This document shows, piece by piece, positions 28,486-38,017 of a DNA stretch of 55,152 bases. Every line of letters begins with the position of its first letter. Position 1 is the stretch's first letter. Source of the stretch: Fulvivirga sp. (lineage in GTDB: Bacteria; Bacteroidota; Bacteroidia; Cytophagales; Cyclobacteriaceae); NCBI GenBank assembly GCA_028280565.1, contig JANQLQ010000007.1:1-55152 (forward strand). The letters run 5' to 3'. The notes under the pieces were generated by a model. It did no database searches. It was not told where the DNA came from and saw only the letters and a program-made list of their open reading frames with translations. The translations under genes were made by a program, and so were the position numbers.

Positions 28486-29187
28486 CTATTGAAGAGAATC
28501 GTAGTGCTGGACAATTTTGGCTAGATCGAGTTCATTTTTGAATTTTAATTTATTCTTTTTTATAAAAGTTTCCATTGCTGGTGCATAGGGATCAAACAGC
28601 TCTAGAAGAGTCTTCTTATTCCCCGGGAGTTTTACCGGTTTGGAGTCTTTCAACCATAGAAAAACAGAATAGTCCGAAACATACTTAGCATACTGCGCCC
28701 CGGAGGAATAAGCTTGGCTATTATCGCTAGGTTTCTTTAGTATTTTCTCTCTTTTTCGCAATACCTTGGATCTTTCATCCAGCAGTACCTGGAAGAATGA
28801 AATGCCATCGTCAAAAGAAGCTAAGATAAACTTATGTTTTTGCCCATTCTCTCCCATCATTTCAAAACCTTCGATATTTGACTTTTCTAGGATCACTCCT
28901 TTTGAAATACCAGGCTTGTAGACCAATAGATCATCATTCAATTCATCATACCTAAGCTTAACGTCAGTTATGCTCCCTCCATTTTTCAAGTCAATATTTC
29001 CCAGGCGCCAGGCATCAAACATAAATCTACTGCCTACCGCTCCATCGTTTTCATTAAAGTCTCGAAGGGCATTGGTCTTGAGCCAGGTCTCAACATCGTC
29101 GTTGGTATATTGGTTTTGCATCCCGGCGTTTTGACCTTTGAGCAAAAGTGGAGTACTGATAATGAGTAGTGTTAAGAAGTGTTTCAT
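28486..29187 (-). CDS. Secreted protein of unknown function
   Basis: The 233-residue product starts at the ATG at 29187 with a clear signal peptide (KHFLTLLIISTPLLLKGQ). A longer in-frame start at 29259 would run through a terminator hairpin and was rejected. The mature part is mixed alpha/beta with no cysteine pair and no recognised motif. It contains a KVLRKREKILKKP basic stretch in the middle and ends KIVQHYDSLQ. It could be a periplasmic or surface protein. It follows the susCD-type locus on the same strand, but the hairpin between them suggests an independent transcript. Confidence 0.65.
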   Translation of the reverse strand: MKHFLTLLIISTPLLLKGQNAGMQNQYTNDDVETWLKTNALRDFNENDGAVGSRFMFDAWRLGNIDLKNGGSITDVKLRYDELNDDLLVYKPGISKGVILEKSNIEGFEMMGENGQKHKFILASFDDGISFFQVLLDERSKVLRKREKILKKPSDNSQAYSSGAQYAKYVSDYSVFLWLKDSKPVKLPGNKKTLLELFDPYAPAMETFIKKNKLKFKNELDLAKIVQHYDSLQ

Positions 29188-29212
29188 GGGGATTTTAGTT
29201 GAATTTAAAGAG

Positions 29213-29244
29213 AAATCGAGGGGTACAATAACACCCCTCGATTT
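29213..29244 (-). terminator. Rho-independent terminator after the susCD-type locus
   Basis: AAATCGAGGGGT (29213-29224) pairs perfectly with ACCCCTCGATTT (29233-29244) across an 8-nt loop. On the minus strand it is followed by a T-rich run (TTTCTCTTT). It lies directly after the stop of the 29276-31012 gene and is probably the end of that operon. Confidence 0.75.
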
Positions 29245-29275
29245 TCTCATTGGTCTCAAATTTATCGGTTAGCTA

Positions 29276-31012
29276 TCAACCGCCTTGGAACTGGATATTA
29301 TCAATATAGATCTCTTCAGCGTTGCTATCGGTACTGATCTGTATTTTTAAAATAGCCTCGTCCTCCACCAAAGAGGTAACGTCGAGTACGATATTTTTCC
29401 ATGTACCATCGTCGAGTCCTTGTTCTTCAATATCCGCACCGCTGACGGTGTAAATAGCCACGGGTACCCCGGAGCCAGATTCAACGATAAGTTCAAAATA
29501 ATCATCCTCTTCATAGTCAGTGGGATTGAATAAGTAATCCACACTAATTTTTAGAGCAGAAAAGGTAGAAGCATCTACAGGATCAAAAACAATACTCATA
29601 ATGCCATCCGTGTCATCCGCATAATACCCCTGTACTCCATCAGAAAATGCGCCAACAATACTTGTTTTTGTAGTTACACCCAGGTCGTCACCATCCGTAG
29701 CACCTACGCCACCGGTAGATACATAAAAGGTGCGGAACCCAATCTCCCCTCCTACACTGGAGAATTGAATAGGGGCTTCGTCAACATTATTGATCAGTTC
29801 GCGATTAAGATCAGGGTCCCCGGTATCTGTGTAATCCACATCCAGTCCAGCGGGCTCTTCAAAACTTGTGCCTGCTATTACTTCCAGGGCCACACTAGAG
29901 ATCGTCAAATCCTGTGTCACCGCCCCACTTGAGGAATGGGAAATATCTCCTGTCAACACCCCGTTATCTCCTGCCCCAGGAGCAAACCTAGCATAGACTC
30001 TTATGAATTCTAGAGAATTGATGGTTTCAAAATCCAAACTTAAGGACTGGGAATAATCTAAGCTATCCAATGAAAGTTGAAAAGACGGGGGTGCCATGAC
30101 TGTAATATCTTCAGTCAAGCGATAACCTCCCACGCTGTATACCTGTACTATCGATGTGGTATCAATCAAGGTAGGGTCAAAAGGATTTAGCTCTTCTTCC
30201 AACAAAATAGTGGGGGGTTGAATCACCCCACTACCTTCCACGTTTAAGCTCAGATCATCGGCATTCTCTGATGTAAGTACCAGGTTCCCGTTTATAGCCC
30301 CTAAAACATCAAAACCAGGCGTAAAACGAACAAACACTGCCACCGTATCACCATCTACCTCTTCTCTTGAAAAACTGATCTCATCATCGAAATCGCTGTC
30401 ATCTGCAGACACTTGGAACTGTGGTGGAGCCTCTATCACAAGATCATCCGTCAATCCCCTGCCCGTAACCTGGAAGCCCTGTGATCCAGATGTTTCAAGT
30501 TCAAAAACGTCACCGAAATTGGTTAAACTACCTACGAGGAATAATTCTGGTTTATTGATAAAGGTGATACTCCCAAAGTCCTGCGTGCCAAAAGCTACTC
30601 CCCCACTCGCATTCATTTCAAAATTAATAGTTTTTGAAGGGTTTACATTTTCTTCCAAAATCGACTCAATTGAAAAGGAGGCTTGTTGTGTACCTGCCGG
30701 CACAGCCAATGTTATCACTCCTGAAACAGCCGCAGGATCCGTCTCATAATCCTCCCCATAAACCACATCATCATTAGAACTTAATTTGACCGTAATTGTA
30801 CCCTCTTGCACGGTCGGTTTGACTAATGTGATCTTAAAAGTTTGACTTCGCCCTTCTACCTCCTCTAGTTCATTTTCTATCACAGCCGATAGTACTATGT
30901 CCGGGCTTACTCCTTGTTCATTATCCTCACAAGAGAACAAAACCAGTAATCCCAGGGCTAAACCGGCAGAAAGGGTAATATATTTAAATCTTAGTGTCAT
31001 ATCTTTCATCAT
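29276..31012 (-). CDS. Surface lipoprotein with Calx-beta and Ig-like modules
   Basis: The 578-residue product has a lipoprotein signal ending LLVLFSC (cysteine near residue 28). An N-terminal Calx-beta-like domain (about 40-150) contains EGRSQTFKITL and the VYGEDYETDP type loop. Two related Ig-like repeats follow (about 155-265 and 268-380), recognisable by VTGRGLTDDLVIEAPPQFQVS and VGGYRLTEDITVMAPPSFQLS. The C-terminal region (about 385-578) has the jelly-roll-like SFEEPAG...YIDNIQF pattern seen in extracellular Bacteroidota proteins. It is the last gene of the susCD-type locus, where SusE/SusF-type surface glycan binders usually lie, so binding of the transported ligand is a reasonable inference. 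Confidence 0.75.
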   Translation of the reverse strand: MMKDMTLRFKYITLSAGLALGLLVLFSCEDNEQGVSPDIVLSAVIENELEEVEGRSQTFKITLVKPTVQEGTITVKLSSNDDVVYGEDYETDPAAVSGVITLAVPAGTQQASFSIESILEENVNPSKTINFEMNASGGVAFGTQDFGSITFINKPELFLVGSLTNFGDVFELETSGSQGFQVTGRGLTDDLVIEAPPQFQVSADDSDFDDEISFSREEVDGDTVAVFVRFTPGFDVLGAINGNLVLTSENADDLSLNVEGSGVIQPPTILLEEELNPFDPTLIDTTSIVQVYSVGGYRLTEDITVMAPPSFQLSLDSLDYSQSLSLDFETINSLEFIRVYARFAPGAGDNGVLTGDISHSSSGAVTQDLTISSVALEVIAGTSFEEPAGLDVDYTDTGDPDLNRELINNVDEAPIQFSSVGGEIGFRTFYVSTGGVGATDGDDLGVTTKTSIVGAFSDGVQGYYADDTDGIMSIVFDPVDASTFSALKISVDYLFNPTDYEEDDYFELIVESGSGVPVAIYTVSGADIEEQGLDDGTWKNIVLDVTSLVEDEAILKIQISTDSNAEEIYIDNIQFQGG

Positions 31013-31028
31013 TTAAAGTCATCAACAG

Positions 31029-31865
31029 CTATCTTTTTGTATAGACCAGCAGCATCTCGTTGGCAACTGAACTATTAGACGTCCGTATTAGTTGGGCATC
31101 CACGGTAAAGGACAGGCCACAGGTGCTCAACAGCCCCGGCGGCTTAGCGCCCTGGATGAAAGATCTTTCAAGATTGCTGCTGTTAAAATAAGCAAATTGC
31201 TGCCCGGGTAATGTCACTTCTAAGGTCGACGGATCTATACTTATAATCACTTCACCTCGCTCCCAGAAACCAGGATCGATCAAGGTATTTGGATCATCTC
31301 CAAGTCGCAGAGAAGTGGTATAGGTAAGGGATGTAGCACTGACTCCAAAGGTGGACGCACTGGTCACTTCCACATCAAAAGCTCCTACAAACTCACTAAT
31401 CTCGAAAACGCAATCATCTTCATTGATGGTAACCTCCACCACCGAATTGTTGGCAGCAGGACCCGGAAAGCCAAAATTGATCTCGGCACTGTTAGAAGCG
31501 AACGCTATGGTCACCTGCTTGTCCTCCCCGGTTTCATCATCATCAATAGGTGTTAGTGTGATAGAAGCTGTTGCCTTATTTGCAGGAATAATTAGTGACC
31601 CTGAATCTTCAATTTCAAAATCACCGTCATTAGTGTTTTCTCCTAATGTCACGGTGTAGTTGATCACTACATCCGCAGGTTGTAAAGGACCACTAAGTAA
31701 AGCGGTTATGGTCAAAGGCGAATCATTCCCTTCTGGGATCGATAAGCTTTCACTTTCGAAATATATAAATGTTTCATCCAAAGTGGCGTCATACTCATCG
31801 AAACAGGCCGAACAGGTCAGCAGGATGAACAGAAAATACTTTGACTTTATTCGTATATTTTTCAT
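31029..31865 (-). CDS. Calx-beta-type surface lipoprotein
   Basis: The 278-residue lipoprotein has a signal peptide ending LLTCSAC. An N-terminal Calx-beta or DUF1735-like domain (about 35-150) includes IYFESESLSIPEG and IPANKATASITLTPIDDDE. The C-terminal beta-rich domain (about 155-278) has a single conserved-looking cysteine pair (EDDCVF and STCGLSF). The ATG at 31865 was chosen because it starts the signal peptide; a start 12 codons upstream would overlap susD. It is co-transcribed with SusC/SusD, so a surface ligand-binding or accessory role is likely. Confidence 0.72.
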   Translation of the reverse strand: MKNIRIKSKYFLFILLTCSACFDEYDATLDETFIYFESESLSIPEGNDSPLTITALLSGPLQPADVVINYTVTLGENTNDGDFEIEDSGSLIIPANKATASITLTPIDDDETGEDKQVTIAFASNSAEINFGFPGPAANNSVVEVTINEDDCVFEISEFVGAFDVEVTSASTFGVSATSLTYTTSLRLGDDPNTLIDPGFWERGEVIISIDPSTLEVTLPGQQFAYFNSSNLERSFIQGAKPPGLLSTCGLSFTVDAQLIRTSNSSVANEMLLVYTKR

Positions 31866-31888
31866 TGATCTATCTTCTTGGTAAAACA

Positions 31889-33361
31889 TCAATTCCCCCA
31901 CAAGTCATCCTGCCGCATGTTAGCATTGGCATCAAGTTCCTCTTGCGGAATGGGGTAGGTAAACAAACGATCTCCATACGGGATGAAACAGTTGCCATTG
32001 GTAAGCTCACAGTCATCAGGGGTCTTCTCGCGATTTATATCTTGTTGCCTTCTCTTCAGGTCAAAATACCGGTGACCTTCCCAAGCAAGTTCCCTCCTTC
32101 TTTCCTCTTGAATGTCCTCCCTGAGTTGTATCCCGGAAGATGTGATCCCCGGTGCGTTAGCTCTCAGGGCGATCATGTTAACGGCATCCCTTGCGAGATC
32201 GTCTTCGTTAAGTTCGGCGTGGCATTCTGCTTTTATCAAATACATTTCACTTAATCTCAAGATAGGACAGGTAAAGGCCAGCGGGTCATCTCCTTGCCCC
32301 GGGTATTTGTTAACAAACCAAGTATCATCATCTTCCAGGAACCATGTTTGCCGATAATCATCTTCTGTGTAGATACTGCGTATATCATTGCTAGGACCTA
32401 AGTCACCATAGCCAGCCTCACGCACATATATACTCGCCAATAACTCCAACTGTCCATTGTTAGGAGGACGGTAATCGACGTTATTGGATTCCATCTCAAA
32501 GATTGCCTCGGAATTAGGTTCAACCTCGATCCAGCTTTTGATAGCTCCAAATCGGTTGGGCGGAACAGCATTGTCCGTCAAAGAATCTATTTCGCTGTAA
32601 TCTGCCAATACAAATCTACCGCTGTTAATTACCGCATCTGCATCTGCCAGTGCCGCTTCCCAATCGCTCATATAAAGGTTCACCCTTGCTCTTAGGGCAC
32701 GTACGGACCAAAGTGTTCCCCGGTCTGCCAAGGGGACCGTCTCAACCGTCATAAGACCCTCGGCGGTATTGAGATCGGTCATTATTTGTTCGTATACTTC
32801 CGCTACGGTATTGCGTGCAGGAAAGAGATCTTTATTGACTTCAAAGACCAACGGTACCCCTAGGTGGCTGGCATCCGATGTAAAACCATAGTCCTGGGCA
32901 AATAACCTTACCAGGTCATGGTACCCTAACGCCCTCATAAAAAGAGCCTCTCCCATGATATTGTTCCTGTCTTCTTCCGTTCCCCCGGTAAAGCCCTCCA
33001 TATTATTAATAATGTTATTGGCCCGAGCGATGACATTATAGATGACATTCCATGTCAGCCCGGCAGTATTGACCGAATTCAGGTCCAATGTGTAGAAGGA
33101 GGTCAGGCGTGCGCCCGCTCCAGCCGGAATAGCGCCATTATCGGAAGAGGCGTCCCCTATGGCTGGGAAATTCCTGCCATAGTAGCCTCGAGGCTGCATA
33201 CCACTGTACATCCCGGTAGCATTTACCCGGAAGTCATTGATCGTATTGAATGCAGTCCCGGTATCGACAGAATCTTCTGGTTCCGTATCTAATTGATCAT
33301 CACAGGACAAGACAAACACAAAGCCCAACAGGTATATGAAATTTTTTATCACTGATTTCAT
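31889..33361 (-). CDS. SusD/RagB-family nutrient-binding outer-membrane lipoprotein
   Basis: The 490-residue protein starts with a lipoprotein signal ending FVLSC (cysteine near residue 20). It continues with family features: DTGTAFNTINDFRVNATGMY, the TPR-like segment IIARANNIINNM, EALFMRALGYHDLVRLF and the C-terminal LAWEGHRYFDLKRRQ. SusD proteins form the lid of the SusC channel and capture oligosaccharide or peptide ligands. It lies 33 nt after susC. The sequence does not identify the ligand. Confidence 0.95.
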   Translation of the reverse strand: MKSVIKNFIYLLGFVFVLSCDDQLDTEPEDSVDTGTAFNTINDFRVNATGMYSGMQPRGYYGRNFPAIGDASSDNGAIPAGAGARLTSFYTLDLNSVNTAGLTWNVIYNVIARANNIINNMEGFTGGTEEDRNNIMGEALFMRALGYHDLVRLFAQDYGFTSDASHLGVPLVFEVNKDLFPARNTVAEVYEQIMTDLNTAEGLMTVETVPLADRGTLWSVRALRARVNLYMSDWEAALADADAVINSGRFVLADYSEIDSLTDNAVPPNRFGAIKSWIEVEPNSEAIFEMESNNVDYRPPNNGQLELLASIYVREAGYGDLGPSNDIRSIYTEDDYRQTWFLEDDDTWFVNKYPGQGDDPLAFTCPILRLSEMYLIKAECHAELNEDDLARDAVNMIALRANAPGITSSGIQLREDIQEERRRELAWEGHRYFDLKRRQQDINREKTPDDCELTNGNCFIPYGDRLFTYPIPQEELDANANMRQDDLWGN

Positions 33362-33394
33362 AGTTCATTAAATTTTCTTAGTTTGAAAATGTAA

Positions 33395-36300
33395 TTAAAA
33401 GCCTATGTCCAGGCCGATGGTCCAAGTCCGGGGTTGTGGATAGAGCCCAAAGTCGATACCAGTAATACTTACTTCGGGGTCCATGCCATTGAACTCGGTA
33501 AATGTTAAGAGGTTTTGCCCTTGAACGTAAAGCCTAACGTTCTCCAGCTTATACTTGGACAGCCATGCTGACGGAACATTGTACGCCAACGTCACATTTC
33601 TCAACCGAATAAAAGATCCGTCCTCCAGGTAACGCGTGGAATGCTGGTTGCCACCATCCGTGTTGTTCCTTTTGATAATGGGTACGTCTGTAACATCCCC
33701 TGGCTTTTGCCATCTCCTAAGTTGCTCTACACTTTGGTTACGGCCGAACCTGGAGCCATCACTGCTTATGAAACGACCGATGGAGCGGTAAACGTCCAAT
33801 CCTTGGCTGAAGAAGAAAAATACCGAAAGTGAAACGCCTTTATAGTTAAATGTATTTGTTAAGCCTCCAAAGAAATCTGCATAAGGTTGGCCTACTACCA
33901 CCCGGTCGGCATCTCCATACGCGGTGACCACATTACCATCTTCATCGTACCATAAGGGTTGTCCATTGGCAGGATTTACACCCGCCCAGCGTGGCATGAA
34001 AAAACTATTTACAGGCTCCCCTTCTCGCTGGATCTCTACCCCATCGATAATATCAGCGCCTCCGACAAGTGAGATCACCTCGCTGTCGTTAAAAGCAATG
34101 TTGAAATCGGTAGACCACTCAAACCCTCCAAGCGTAAGATTCACCGAGCTCAAGGTGGCCTCGAATCCCTTATTTTGTATCTCTCCTACATTTTCGTTGA
34201 TGTTTGTGAATCCAGTGGTTCGGGATAATTGGCGTTCTAACAATAGGTCTTTCGTGTTATTCCGATAATATTCGAAACTACCTGACAACCGACTGTCAAG
34301 TACGGAAAAATCAAGCCCTACATTGAATTGTACCGTGGTCTCCCAAGTGAGATCGGGATTAGCAAGCTGCGAGGGACGTCCGGCCGACTGGCCGTTGTAT
34401 GATCCATATTGGTAAAGCCCGCGCGAGTCAAAATTATCAATTCCCGATTGATTCCCCGTGGTCCCATAGCTTCCCCTGAGCTTTAGGTTATCTACGAAAG
34501 AAAGTCCCGAGGCAAATTGCTCATCTGAAATGAGCCAACCCCCTCCTACCGACCAGAAGGTGGCATAACGATTATTGGCGCCAAAGCGTGATGAGCCATC
34601 CCTTCGGACACTTAGATCCAGGAAGTATTTGTTGTCATAGTTGTAGTTTATCCTGGAAAACAGCCCCCAAATGGACCATTCCGTATTAATCGACCCGTAA
34701 CCATCGTTTTCCGCGCCTGATTCAACTGTTCTCACCCGGTCGGAGGGAAAGTTGATAGCAGTAACATCAATCGACTCTCTTGTGGCCTCCTGGTATTCAG
34801 AGGCTACCAGGGCGGTGATATTATGGAGGTCCGCGAAAGTGCGGTTATAGGTAAGCATATTGGTAATAATGTAATCCAAATTCTGGGTGGAGATTGAAGT
34901 AGATTGTCCCCCATCATTCAAACCATCTTGATGGTTTGCCGAGACCCACTCATCTTCCTTGATTTCAACAAGGTCCAGCCCAATACTCGTGTTAAAAGTT
35001 AGATCCGGAATTATATCATAGTTTGCATATACTTTACCTACCACCCTTCCGGAAGTAGTCTCATTGCTTCTTAGCGCAATGGTGGCAGCACTATTATGGC
35101 CATTGAAGCCCTGGGTATTAAAGTTGAAACCTGTGCCCCTGTCTTCTCCATTGGCAATTTGTTCTGCCGACGCAAAGACCGGGTACAAAGGAGAAAGATA
35201 ATGCCCCCCGTAAATAGGATCAGAGAAAGATGTATTGCCCCCTGGTCTGCTGTTCTGGATGTTATGGCTTAACCCTAGGTTGATGCCAAAGGTTAATTTT
35301 TCTGAAGCTGAATGATCAATGTTGAACCGGGTAGAATACCTTCTTAGCCTCGTTTGAACGGCAATCCCCTCTTGATCCATGTAAGAACCCGATATAAAAA
35401 ACCGTGTTTTATCATCCCCACCTGAAGCGTTCAACTCATAGCTCTCGGTGATACCATCTTGAAAGGCGATATCAAACCAGTCGGTATCCACCGTGTCCTG
35501 CACATAAGGAAAATACGTAGCTGATGGTGTTGGGCTATCGGGATCTGCCCCGCTATTGATGATGGCCTCACGCATATATTCTGTAAACTGGGCCGAATTC
35601 ATTACGGAAAAGTTATTGGGGTTCTCCCAGTCTGATACCCCGTACTGGGCACGGAAGTTAAACTTTGTTTTCCCCGGTTTTCCCTTTTTAGTCGTGATCA
35701 GGATCACCCCATTAGAGGCCCGTGAGCCGTAAATAGCAGAGGCCGACGCATCTTTCAACACGGTAACTGATTCTATATCATTAGGGTTGATCGTTGCCAA
35801 GACGTTAGATGATAGCGTGGTTCTTGACAGCTGCCCAATATTTATGGGCACTCCATCCAGTACGTACAATGGGGCATTTCCCGCATTGATGGAGTTAATC
35901 CCCCTAAGACGAACGTTGGCCGTACCCCCGGGCTGTCCGCTCGTACCCGTCACGTTCAGTCCTGCCACATTACCCTGTAATATCCTATCAAAACTCGGGA
36001 CCGGTACTTGTTCAAATTTGGTGGAACCTACAGTCTCGACAGAACCCGTAAGTTTTTGTTTGTTGGATTCACCATACCCTACTACCACTACTTCAGTGAG
36101 TGTTTTAGCATCTACCTCCATCTCTACATTGATGACTGTACTAGCACCCACGGCCACTTCCTTTGTAAGGTAGCCGATAAATGAAAATACCAGTGTAGCG
36201 CCTTGCGCGGCCTCCACGGCAAAGTTACCTTCAATATCGGTGATGGTGCCTTGGGTAGTGCCTTTCACTACCACGTTTACCCCGGCAAGGCCTTCACCAT

Positions 36301-36730
36301 TCTCATCGGTAACTTTCCCGCTCACAGGGACTAAGTCAACAATAGTAATGGCATCGTTATCTGCATTTTCAATTTTAGAAACCGCTATGTTGTAATTGAC
36401 TTGGCGAAATTTGAGATGGGCCATATCGGCTATTTTGTACAATATATCAGCCACAGCCTGTCGCTTTCCACTAATATCCAGCTTCAAATCCTTGTTTAAA
36501 TCCTGCTGGAAAAAGTGGAACTTAAAATCTGTCTTTTTTTCGATGTCTTTAAATACCTCAACAATACGGGCGTCTTTAGCATCCACGGAGATATAGACAT
36601 CCTTTACACTCTTTAATTGAGCGGAAGCATCAGAAGCGATCAAGGAAGTCAAAGACATGGCCTGTAGAGTGAATATGTAACATGAGAACTTTAAAGACAT
36701 TAGGATAAATCGTAAAAGTCTATATTTCAT
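33395..36730 (-). CDS. SusC/RagA-family TonB-dependent transporter with signalling domain
   Basis: The 1111-residue protein has a signal peptide (to about residue 38), an STN (secretin/TonB short N-terminal) domain at about 45-115, and a carboxypeptidase-regulatory-like domain (VSGKVTDENGEGLAGVNVVVKG). A TonB box region, the plug (VGYGESNKQKLTGSV, PLYVLDGVPI, SIYGSRASNGVILITTKKG) and a large barrel ending in TWTIGLDIGF follow. The STN domain makes it a transducer that can signal through the FecR/ECF-sigma pair encoded upstream. It imports an unknown ligand across the outer membrane together with SusD. Confidence 0.96.
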   Translation of the reverse strand: MKYRLLRFILMSLKFSCYIFTLQAMSLTSLIASDASAQLKSVKDVYISVDAKDARIVEVFKDIEKKTDFKFHFFQQDLNKDLKLDISGKRQAVADILYKIADMAHLKFRQVNYNIAVSKIENADNDAITIVDLVPVSGKVTDENGEGLAGVNVVVKGTTQGTITDIEGNFAVEAAQGATLVFSFIGYLTKEVAVGASTVINVEMEVDAKTLTEVVVVGYGESNKQKLTGSVETVGSTKFEQVPVPSFDRILQGNVAGLNVTGTSGQPGGTANVRLRGINSINAGNAPLYVLDGVPINIGQLSRTTLSSNVLATINPNDIESVTVLKDASASAIYGSRASNGVILITTKKGKPGKTKFNFRAQYGVSDWENPNNFSVMNSAQFTEYMREAIINSGADPDSPTPSATYFPYVQDTVDTDWFDIAFQDGITESYELNASGGDDKTRFFISGSYMDQEGIAVQTRLRRYSTRFNIDHSASEKLTFGINLGLSHNIQNSRPGGNTSFSDPIYGGHYLSPLYPVFASAEQIANGEDRGTGFNFNTQGFNGHNSAATIALRSNETTSGRVVGKVYANYDIIPDLTFNTSIGLDLVEIKEDEWVSANHQDGLNDGGQSTSISTQNLDYIITNMLTYNRTFADLHNITALVASEYQEATRESIDVTAINFPSDRVRTVESGAENDGYGSINTEWSIWGLFSRINYNYDNKYFLDLSVRRDGSSRFGANNRYATFWSVGGGWLISDEQFASGLSFVDNLKLRGSYGTTGNQSGIDNFDSRGLYQYGSYNGQSAGRPSQLANPDLTWETTVQFNVGLDFSVLDSRLSGSFEYYRNNTKDLLLERQLSRTTGFTNINENVGEIQNKGFEATLSSVNLTLGGFEWSTDFNIAFNDSEVISLVGGADIIDGVEIQREGEPVNSFFMPRWAGVNPANGQPLWYDEDGNVVTAYGDADRVVVGQPYADFFGGLTNTFNYKGVSLSVFFFFSQGLDVYRSIGRFISSDGSRFGRNQSVEQLRRWQKPGDVTDVPIIKRNNTDGGNQHSTRYLEDGSFIRLRNVTLAYNVPSAWLSKYKLENVRLYVQGQNLLTFTEFNGMDPEVSITGIDFGLYPQPRTWTIGLDIGF

Positions 36731-36824
36731 ACCTTTGTGTGTTTTTATGGATTTTTTTCATAAAGATCTCTTATATCATCTTGGATTATTTGGCGATAAT
36801 GGAGATGGATAAGAGGAATGCAAG

Positions 36825-36845
36825 ACCCGGGCACTTTGCCCGGGT
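36825..36845 (-). terminator. GC-rich hairpin after the anti-sigma gene
   Basis: ACCCGGGC (36825-36832) pairs perfectly with GCCCGGGT (36838-36845) around a 5-nt loop, inside the 164-nt gap between fecR and susC. There is no strong T-run on the minus strand, so it may only attenuate transcription from the regulator genes into susC, or act bidirectionally. Confidence 0.5.
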
Positions 36846-36894
36846 TTGCCTTTTAAGTAGAGTTGGTGTTCATAGTTGTTTTCGTTTAGGTCAG

Positions 36895-37935
36895 TTAATC
36901 ATTAAATTCAATAAGTACGGACTTGTCTTTGATCCGGAAGGAAAACTCACCGGAAAACCCCAACACTTTCAGTACTTCCTCCAAACTTTCGTTGGAAAAC
37001 GTACCGGAAAAGGCATCCGTCTTTCTTTTATTTTCATTTAAAACATCGATTTGCACACCATACCATCTTTCCAATGTGCTTATTACATCTGAAAACTTTG
37101 AATCCCGGAAAGCAAGCTTCCCTTCTCGCCATCCTGTATGAAGCAGGGCGTCGAAAACCTGGATGCTAAATGTCTGTTGCTTCTTATCAAAAGTAGCTTG
37201 CTCCCCGGGCCCTAATATGGTCGGTGGTTTACCTGTACTGTACAAGCTTTCCACTTTCACCTTGCCAGTCAATAGTGATACCCTGTGTTTATTTTCGTCT
37301 TTGTAGGCGAAGACGTTAAAAGAAGTACCTAGAGCGGTTGTGGAAAAGTCTCGCGTTACCACGGTAAAGGGCCGGGACGTATCCTCCACTACTTCGAAAA
37401 AAGCTTCCCCGGCCATTGCAACTTCTCGTAAGTCATTTTTAAATTCCTTGGGGAATTCTATGCTGCTAGAAGCGTTAAGCTTGACCTTAGTGCCGTCCGG
37501 TAACTTAAAAGCTAATTTCTGCCCCGGGAGCGTGTTCTTTCTTATTAGTATAGGCTGCGATACTACCTTCGGGGGTTCATCTTTTTTATCGAGTCCAAGC
37601 CATATCCCCAAAGAAGCTACGATCAACAACAGGAAGAACGCAGCTATTTTAGTGAAGTTAGCGCTGGCAGGTCGGTACCCCCGCCTTATCGGTTCAGACC
37701 TCCGTAGTATATTTTCGTACAGCGAAAGGTATTCGTTTGTCGAAAGTTTATGGCTGTCCTTATATTCGATGGAGCGGATGATCCGGGCGGCCTCTTCCAG
37801 CATGGGAGCTTTTCCCGGGTGAGCTGCCAGCCACTTTTGCCAGAAATCGTCGACATGGGGGTCATTCTCTTTGATCCATCGATTAAAAAGCTCATCGGCT
37901 AGGAAATCCTGGAGCTGGTATTCTGAATATTTCAT
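36895..37935 (-). CDS. FecR-family anti-sigma factor
   Basis: The 346-residue protein has a cytoplasmic N-terminus (about 1-85), one membrane helix (about 89-108), a periplasmic FecR domain (PDGTKVKLNASSSIEFPKEF, AMAGEAFFEV, TALGTSFNVFAY, SLLTGKVKVE), and a C-terminal DUF4974 domain (FSDVISTLERWYGV). It probably holds the upstream ECF sigma factor inactive until the STN domain of the SusC transducer signals ligand binding. It lies about 80 nt after the sigma gene and 164 nt before susC, the standard order for these loci. Confidence 0.94.
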   Translation of the reverse strand: MKYSEYQLQDFLADELFNRWIKENDPHVDDFWQKWLAAHPGKAPMLEEAARIIRSIEYKDSHKLSTNEYLSLYENILRRSEPIRRGYRPASANFTKIAAFFLLLIVASLGIWLGLDKKDEPPKVVSQPILIRKNTLPGQKLAFKLPDGTKVKLNASSSIEFPKEFKNDLREVAMAGEAFFEVVEDTSRPFTVVTRDFSTTALGTSFNVFAYKDENKHRVSLLTGKVKVESLYSTGKPPTILGPGEQATFDKKQQTFSIQVFDALLHTGWREGKLAFRDSKFSDVISTLERWYGVQIDVLNENKRKTDAFSGTFSNESLEEVLKVLGFSGEFSFRIKDKSVLIEFND

Positions 37936-38017
37936 AGTTGATCCCTAATTCAGAATTAAGAGCTACCAAAGAACTAAATGACCCCAAAAAATTTTGAATT
38001 TTTTCTAAATATTAAAA

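Noticed and set aside
29188-29259. Longer start for the secreted protein ending at 28486
   Set aside because: The extension crosses a strong terminator hairpin, and the signal peptide begins at 29187.
29257-29264. TAAATTTG as a -7 box for the gene starting at 29187
   Set aside because: No matching TTTG lies about 19 nt further upstream, and it sits before the terminator, so transcription from it would be stopped.
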